DNA from: Clostridia bacterium
Lineage (GTDB): Bacteria > Bacillota > Clostridia > Christensenellales > Aristaeellaceae
Direction: 5' to 3'
Length of the DNA: 35,895 nucleotides
Assembly (NCBI GenBank): GCA_017395065.1
Contig: JAFPWH010000003.1
Coordinates: forward strand, 1 to 35,895
A program made the position numbers and the translations under genes. The notes beneath the pieces are model-generated. The model was not told where the DNA came from and made no database searches. It saw only the letters and a list, made by a program, of their open reading frames with translations. This document shows, in pieces, positions 31,861 through 35,895 of the stretch. Every line of letters begins with the position of its first letter. Position 1 is the stretch's first letter.

Positions 31861-32217
31861 CCGTAGCGGCGGCGTCTACGCCGCCATAGGCATTGCGTAT
31901 ACGCAAAACCCCCGCAACAGACGTACAGCATACCTATTCCCCGTAGCGGCGGCGTCTACGCCGCCATAGGCATTGCGTATACGCATAACCCCCGCGACAA
32001 ACGTACAGCATAAGTATTCCCCGTAGCGGCGGCAATCTGCCGCCACAAACACTGCGTATACAAAACAGCGCGCCGTAAAGCGCAATTTCTCCGCATAACC
32101 GCCGCGCCCCATGGCGGCCTTGTAGGCCGCCGCTACGGCGCAGACGCGTCGTTGTTTTCTTGCGCCGGTTTCTGCGTATCCGCCGCGCCCCATGGCGGCA
32201 GATTGCCGCCGCTACGG
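31861..32217. repeat. Hairpin-repeat array F: three forward copies, two reverse
   Basis: Forward copies lie at 31861-31887, 31941-31967 (both with centre GTCTAC) and 32021-32045 (centre AATCT), exactly 80 bp apart. GCGTATACG follows the first two and GCGTATACA the third. Reverse copies lie at 32111-32138 (centre CTTGTAG) and 32192-32217 (centre AGATT). The first two units are near-identical over their full 80 bp, suggesting recent duplication. Confidence 0.93.
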
Positions 32218-32240
32218 CGCAGACGCATCTTTGCTGCTTT

Positions 32241-32455
32241 CTACGCCGTTTCCCGCGTCTTCGCCGCGACAGTACACAGTTCCCCCCGCGAACGGTAGCC
32301 GATCTTCTTATAGCAGGCGTTGGAGGCGGGGTAATCCGCGTCGGTGTAGAGCATGGGCGTAAAACCCTGCTCTTTCACGGTTCGCGTCACGTGATAAACG
32401 TATATTTGTCCCTTCCAAGCAGTTCAAAGTCCCTTTCGTCAACTTGTAAATCCAT
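32241..32455 (-). pseudogene. Decayed GNAT acetyltransferase C-terminal fragment
   Basis: On the minus strand, about 50 codons ending at TAG 32241 read TRTVKEQGFTPMLYTDADYP, then ASNACYKKIGYRSRGELCTV. This is the characteristic end of a GNAT N-acetyltransferase (acetyl-CoA loop N-x-x-C-Y-x-K-I-G-Y). The N-terminal two thirds are missing. Just upstream, ATG 32455 opens a 22-codon frame (MDLQVDERDFELLGRDKYTF) closed by TGA at 32387 in another frame. The gene is clearly broken. Confidence 0.75.
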
Positions 32456-32487
32456 TCCGGTCTCCCTGTTTCCGTCGAAGGTTTATA

Positions 32488-33837
32488 TCAGAGCAGGCCG
32501 CCTTCGGCCGCACTTTTAAAAAACATGACGTAATAGATCGGAAGATAGGTGATCTTGCCGCTGTGCAAAACCTTGCGTTCGTTGGAAAGCACGTAAGCCT
32601 TCTTGACGTGATAATCCTCATTTGCCACGAAGCCGCTCAGCGCACTGTGGACGGTGTAATCCTTTCCGGACTTTACTTCGATGGGCACCGCGGAAAGGCT
32701 GTCGTAGTCGTCGATCAGATAATCCACCTCGCCCTTGCTGCGGTTATCGTAATAAAACAGCTTGCAGCCGTGGGCAGCCAGCTCCTGCGCGACCACGCTC
32801 TCGTAGACAGAGCCGAGATTGATCCCGGCTTCGTCATCCAGAACCGCGCGGATATTGTTCGCGTACAGGGCGTTCGTCAAAAGACCCACGTCGTTCAGAT
32901 ACAGCTTCAGCAGGTTTTTCCCCACCGACTGTGCCAGCGGAAACACGGGGCTTGAAATCGCGTTGACGTCCAGCGCGATGCCGGAGGAGATCAGGTATTC
33001 GAATTCGTCCTGATAGTCTGAAAAGCGCTTGCCCCGCTTTTCCTCGATATCCTGAAAGACCATTCTTTTCTTTTTGTTCTCCAGGTTGGACGGGATCATT
33101 TCGTAGATCCTGCGGATCTTCAGTTTTTTGTTGTTGTCCGCTTCGTATTTCGACGCGTCGTCCGCATAGAAAGAACGGATGTCGTTGTGGATCGTCCTGA
33201 CCCGCACGATGTTGTTTTCCGCAAGATACGTATTGACCGCGTCGGGCATGCCGCCGATGAGCAGGTATCGTTTGAACAGTCCGAGCACCTTCTCGTGCAG
33301 GGGCGCTTCGAGCGCCTCCCCGGCAAGGAAGCTTTCACGCAGCCTGTCGATCGCATAGCCGCCAAACCCGTTCGCAAGCAAAAATTCTTCAAAATCCAAC
33401 GGGTACATCCGTTTGACCTCCACGCTCCCGATGGGGATCGAAGAGGTTTTCTTCAGCGTCACACCCAGCAGCGAACCGCTCGCGATATAGGTGAATCTGT
33501 CGTCCTGCTTCAGAAATTTGAGCATCGTCAGCAAATGCGGATAGGTCTGTATCTCGTCAAGAAAGATCAGCGTATTTTCCTTTTCGCGCATTTTGTCGCC
33601 CGCGACGGTGCTGAGCTGGAAATAGAAGTCCTTTACGGTGCGCGCCTTTTCGAACAGGCGGGGGCCGTTGAAATCCTCCGCGAAGTTCAATTCTATGTAG
33701 TTTTCAAAGAGCCGTGATCCCACGTAACGAATGATAAAGGATTTTCCGATCTGCCGGGCGCCGTCGACGATCAGCACCTTATTGGCGTCCGACCTGAGGT
33801 AGTTTTCGAGAAAGGGCTGGATTTTCCGATACAGCAT
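32488..33837 (-). CDS. AAA_14/DUF4143 ATPase (paralogue 3)
   Basis: This 449-residue protein carries Walker A GARQIGKS (residues 26-33), Walker B LIFLDEIQ near 93-100 and the sensor ASGSLLG. A middle helical and winged-helix part follows, then a C-terminal DUF4143 domain with an intact nuclease-like motif EVDYLID ... PIEVKSG. ATG 33837 follows GGAGG; the GTG at 33852 lies upstream of that site. It is closely similar in layout to the copy at 5471 (GARQVGKS, PIEVKAG), which also has repeats with a 33-bp period before it. It is divergent from the L,D-transpeptidase gene. The cellular role is unknown. Confidence 0.9.
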   Translation of the reverse strand: MLYRKIQPFLENYLRSDANKVLIVDGARQIGKSFIIRYVGSRLFENYIELNFAEDFNGPRLFEKARTVKDFYFQLSTVAGDKMREKENTLIFLDEIQTYPHLLTMLKFLKQDDRFTYIASGSLLGVTLKKTSSIPIGSVEVKRMYPLDFEEFLLANGFGGYAIDRLRESFLAGEALEAPLHEKVLGLFKRYLLIGGMPDAVNTYLAENNIVRVRTIHNDIRSFYADDASKYEADNNKKLKIRRIYEMIPSNLENKKKRMVFQDIEEKRGKRFSDYQDEFEYLISSGIALDVNAISSPVFPLAQSVGKNLLKLYLNDVGLLTNALYANNIRAVLDDEAGINLGSVYESVVAQELAAHGCKLFYYDNRSKGEVDYLIDDYDSLSAVPIEVKSGKDYTVHSALSGFVANEDYHVKKAYVLSNERKVLHSGKITYLPIYYVMFFKSAAEGGLL

Positions 33838-33873
33838 GCCGCGCCTCCGCACTTTTCAATAGAATTTCACGTT

Positions 33874-33927
33874 CAAAAATCACACATTTCAATAATAATT
33901 ATACTCCAAAAATCACACATTTCAATA
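33874..33927 (-). repeat. Two identical 21-bp direct repeats, 33-bp period, over the third ATPase promoter
   Basis: The copies at 33874-33894 and 33907-33927 are identical (minus strand TATTGAAATGTG, then TGATTTTTG). The distal copy covers the -35 box and the proximal copy lies just downstream of the -10 box. A weak third piece (TATTGAAAAGTG) is near 33850-33861. Confidence 0.88.
33898..33925 (-). promoter_or_regulatory. Promoter of the third DUF4143 ATPase gene
   Basis: Minus strand: TTGAAA, 16 bases, TATAAT, embedded in the 33-bp repeats. Confidence 0.75.
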
Positions 33928-34030
33928 AAGTGAAGAAATTTAACGCCGATCTCCGGACGGACGCGCAAGCCTTGGCTTTTTCGCTTAATATCCCGCACGG
34001 TTTTATCAAAAAAGAGTTACAAGAAAGGTA

Positions 34031-34059
34031 TTGCCAAAGGGGGCCGCTTTATTTATAAT
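34031..34059 (+). promoter_or_regulatory. Promoter of the L,D-transpeptidase gene
   Basis: TTGCCA, 17 bases, TATAAT; GGAGGAAAATTC precedes the ATG at 34090. Confidence 0.75.
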
Positions 34060-34089
34060 GTATCGTAGGATAATATCGGAGGAAAATTC

Positions 34090-35568
34090 ATGGACAGCAG
34101 AAAGCCGATCGATCCGTCGACACAAAGCAAAGAAACCGCGCCGCGCAGGCGCGAAAGGCGCGCCCTGCAGGATACGGCGCAGCAAAGCGCGAAATCCCCG
34201 TCCCGGGCGGCGATCCGCAAAACGGGCGAAAACGCTTACGCCCCTTCCGGCGCTAAAAACGTTCAAAGCGCTCCCAAAAAACCCGGTGCGGGCGAAACGG
34301 TGAAAAGAAGGACCGCGCAAAACGCAAATCCCGTAAACGCACCCAAAGCCGCGAAACCCTCTGTTTCTCACGCGCACGCGGGCACGGTCAAAACCGTTCG
34401 CCGCGCGTCTTCCGCCCAGACCGCAAAATCCCGCGCGCAGGCGCGAAAGGCGCAAAGCAACCGCCGCCTCGTATTGATCGCGGGCGCGGTCGCCCTCGCG
34501 CTGCTCTTGGGCGTCGGCGCCTGGCAGATCTTCTCCCCGAAAAACGACGCGAAGAACCCCGGCGCAAACCCCGGCGCGAGCGTGCAAAGCACACAGATCA
34601 CCCAAAGCGAAACGCAGAAAACGGCTTTAAGCAATCCCTCTCACGGCGCGGGCAGCATACAGCCCACGCCCACGCCGACCGTTTCGAACGCGACGCCCTC
34701 ACCCACGCCCCACAGCGCGGGCGGCGCAGCGCCGACAAACACGCTTCCGCCTTCCGGAAGCTCCGGCAGCGAAAACGGGGACGGATCGACCGAAACCGAA
34801 AGCGCAAACACGTCCGGCGCACTGCTCTCTTCGGACGCGAGCGGCGACCAAACCGACCCCGAGGGCGATCTCTCAAACGAAAGCACCCCGACGCCCACCC
34901 CGTCTGCGACCGCCACGCCCGTTCCCGACCCCACGAAGACGCCCAAGCCCGTCAAGCTCCAGTACAACTACGAGATCGAAGTCGACAAGAGCAAGCAGGT
35001 CGTGACCGTCTACACCGTGGATCAGGACGGCTATTACAAGCTGATCGTAAAGCAGTTCATCTGCTCCACCGGCCACTGCGACAAGGTGGAGGACGGCTGG
35101 TACCGCATCGGCGAAAAATCGCGCTGGAAAAAGATGGGCAACGGCTCCTACGCGCAGTACGCAAGCCGCATTTCCGGTCCGTACCTGTTCCACTCCGCGT
35201 GCTATTACAGCATGAGCGTGAGCCAGCTCAAGGTGCGCTACTACGAAAATCTTGGCACGAACGCGTCCTCGGGCTGCATCCGCCTGACAGCGGCCAGCGC
35301 GTACTGGATCTACAACAACTGCCCCAAGGGCACGCCCATCCACGTCATCACCAGCGGCGAAAGGGACGAGGCGCTTTTAGAGGCGCTCAAGCCCCCGGCC
35401 CTGATCAGCCAGAAATACGACCCGACCGACCCGGAAGCCCCGGAGAAGTACCAGTACAAGCCCGAAACCGAGCCCGCGCCGGACGCGACGCCGTACCCCG
35501 GCGTGACCCCCGCGCCCACGCCGAGCTGGACGGTGCATCCTACGCTTAAGGCCTGGGGGTATTGCTAA
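34090..35568 (+). CDS. L,D-transpeptidase (YkuD domain), membrane-anchored
   Basis: The 492 residues divide into a long basic, low-complexity cytoplasmic tail (about 1-125) and one membrane helix (about 127-147). A Ser/Thr/Pro/Gly-rich linker (about 150-295, with PTPTPT runs) and a YkuD catalytic domain (about 300-425) follow, then a Pro-rich tail. The active site is seen as FHSACYY, then SSGCIRL with Cys396. Such enzymes make 3-3 peptidoglycan cross-links or attach proteins to the wall, outside the membrane. ATG 34090 has a strong ribosome site and its own promoter. The long cytoplasmic tail is unusual. It is monocistronic, with a strong terminator. Confidence 0.93.
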   Translation: MDSRKPIDPSTQSKETAPRRRERRALQDTAQQSAKSPSRAAIRKTGENAYAPSGAKNVQSAPKKPGAGETVKRRTAQNANPVNAPKAAKPSVSHAHAGTVKTVRRASSAQTAKSRAQARKAQSNRRLVLIAGAVALALLLGVGAWQIFSPKNDAKNPGANPGASVQSTQITQSETQKTALSNPSHGAGSIQPTPTPTVSNATPSPTPHSAGGAAPTNTLPPSGSSGSENGDGSTETESANTSGALLSSDASGDQTDPEGDLSNESTPTPTPSATATPVPDPTKTPKPVKLQYNYEIEVDKSKQVVTVYTVDQDGYYKLIVKQFICSTGHCDKVEDGWYRIGEKSRWKKMGNGSYAQYASRISGPYLFHSACYYSMSVSQLKVRYYENLGTNASSGCIRLTAASAYWIYNNCPKGTPIHVITSGERDEALLEALKPPALISQKYDPTDPEAPEKYQYKPETEPAPDATPYPGVTPAPTPSWTVHPTLKAWGYC

Positions 35569-35582
35569 AAGCCTTCGGCTTT

Positions 35583-35622
35583 CGAATGAAATGAATCGGG
35601 GATTCATTTCATTCGGTTTTTT
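35583..35622 (+). terminator. Strong terminator of the L,D-transpeptidase gene
   Basis: CGAATGAAATGAATC and its exact complement pair over 15 bp around GGG, followed by GTTTTTT. A small AAAGCC/GGCTTT hairpin precedes it at 35568-35582. Confidence 0.92.
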
Positions 35623-35701
35623 GGGTTTATTGCGTTGGAGCGCGTATTTGGGACAAACGCGGTAGTTTCGGTGGTTATGCGACAGGCTTGCAGTTTTTGC
35701 T

Positions 35702-35890
35702 AAAAAATCTGCGGATTTTTTCGGGCGCAAGGCGCGCTGGTTCAAATCTTTGAGTTGAACCAGTGCGTCCCGCCACAGGCGGGATCGATTTGCCAAAGGC
35801 AAATCGACCTCAAACTGAAAGGTATGAATTTTTGCTCCCGGGCGGCAAGCTGCCCTTCGCAAAAATTCTCCTCGAACCGGCAAAGCCGGT
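35702..35890. repeat. Chain of six consecutive hairpins
   Basis: Stems: AAAAAATC/GATTTTTT (35702-35721), CTGGTTCAA/TTGAACCAG (35737-35763), TCCCGCC/GGCGGGA (35768-35784), CGATTTGCC/GGCAAATCG (35786-35806), GAATTTTTGC/GCAAAAATTC (35826-35868, with GGGCGGC/GCTGCCC nested) and ACCGGC/GCCGGT (35876-35890). Nearly all pairs are perfect. No protein-coding frame is convincing here, and the chain may continue past the window. Confidence 0.75.
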
Positions 35891-35895
35891 CCTGC

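Noticed and set aside
35377-35883. 168-codon minus-strand frame at the right end
   Set aside because: It crosses the hairpin chain, the terminator and the antisense of the transpeptidase tail; the composition is that of translated palindromes.

Overview
The window looks like a piece of a high-GC Firmicutes (Clostridia/Christensenellales-like) chromosome. The evidence is FtsH, HisRS, a DivIC/FtsB-like septum protein, AddA, an Hsp20 gene with a CIRCE-like operator, strong Shine-Dalgarno sites (GGAGG type), sigma-70 style TTGACA/TATAAT promoters and a YkuD L,D-transpeptidase. The lineage is inferred from gene content and codon use; no 16S is present.

Layout. Bases 1-6.9 kb are accessory and lower in GC. 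They hold a tyrosine recombinase cut by the window edge, an IS91-type HUH transposase, a probably 5'-truncated Ig/SH3 surface protein, and two 44-bp copies of the 3' half of a tRNA-Arg(CCU) gene. The two copies bracket a 2.6-kb island containing a small protein with a Gly-Gly leader-like motif and an AAA_14/DUF4143 ATPase. From 7 to 12 kb come hsp20, an MFS transporter, a second DUF4143-type ATPase and a DUF1848 protein. From 12.1 to 17.2 kb a LysR regulator sits divergent from a redox cluster of two aldo/keto reductases, two flavodoxins and an NTF2-like protein. One reductase and one flavodoxin carry export signals while their partners do not. From 17.4 to 28 kb come a secreted beta-helix-like protein, a GH95-like glycosidase, ftsH, hisS, a membrane protein, an aldose-1-epimerase family protein and the DivIC-like gene. 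From 28.3 kb to the end come addA without addB beside it, a decayed GNAT gene, a third DUF4143 ATPase and an L,D-transpeptidase, followed by a run of hairpins.

Two patterns go beyond the genes. First, at least 24 copies of a GC-rich hairpin repeat, usually followed by a GCGTATACG box, fill the intergenic regions from 15.1 to 32.2 kb. They form arrays with a period of about 80 bp. In each multi-copy array the left copies point right and the right copies point left, and the centres of the stems vary in a way that keeps base pairing. Second, the DUF4143 ATPase genes each have their own short repeats over the promoter. Two of the three have repeats spaced exactly 33 bp apart, and an orphan array with a 32-bp period lies at 12.03-12.10 kb. 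This suggests an autoregulated, possibly mobile ATPase/nuclease-fold family and is the best candidate here for an undescribed system.
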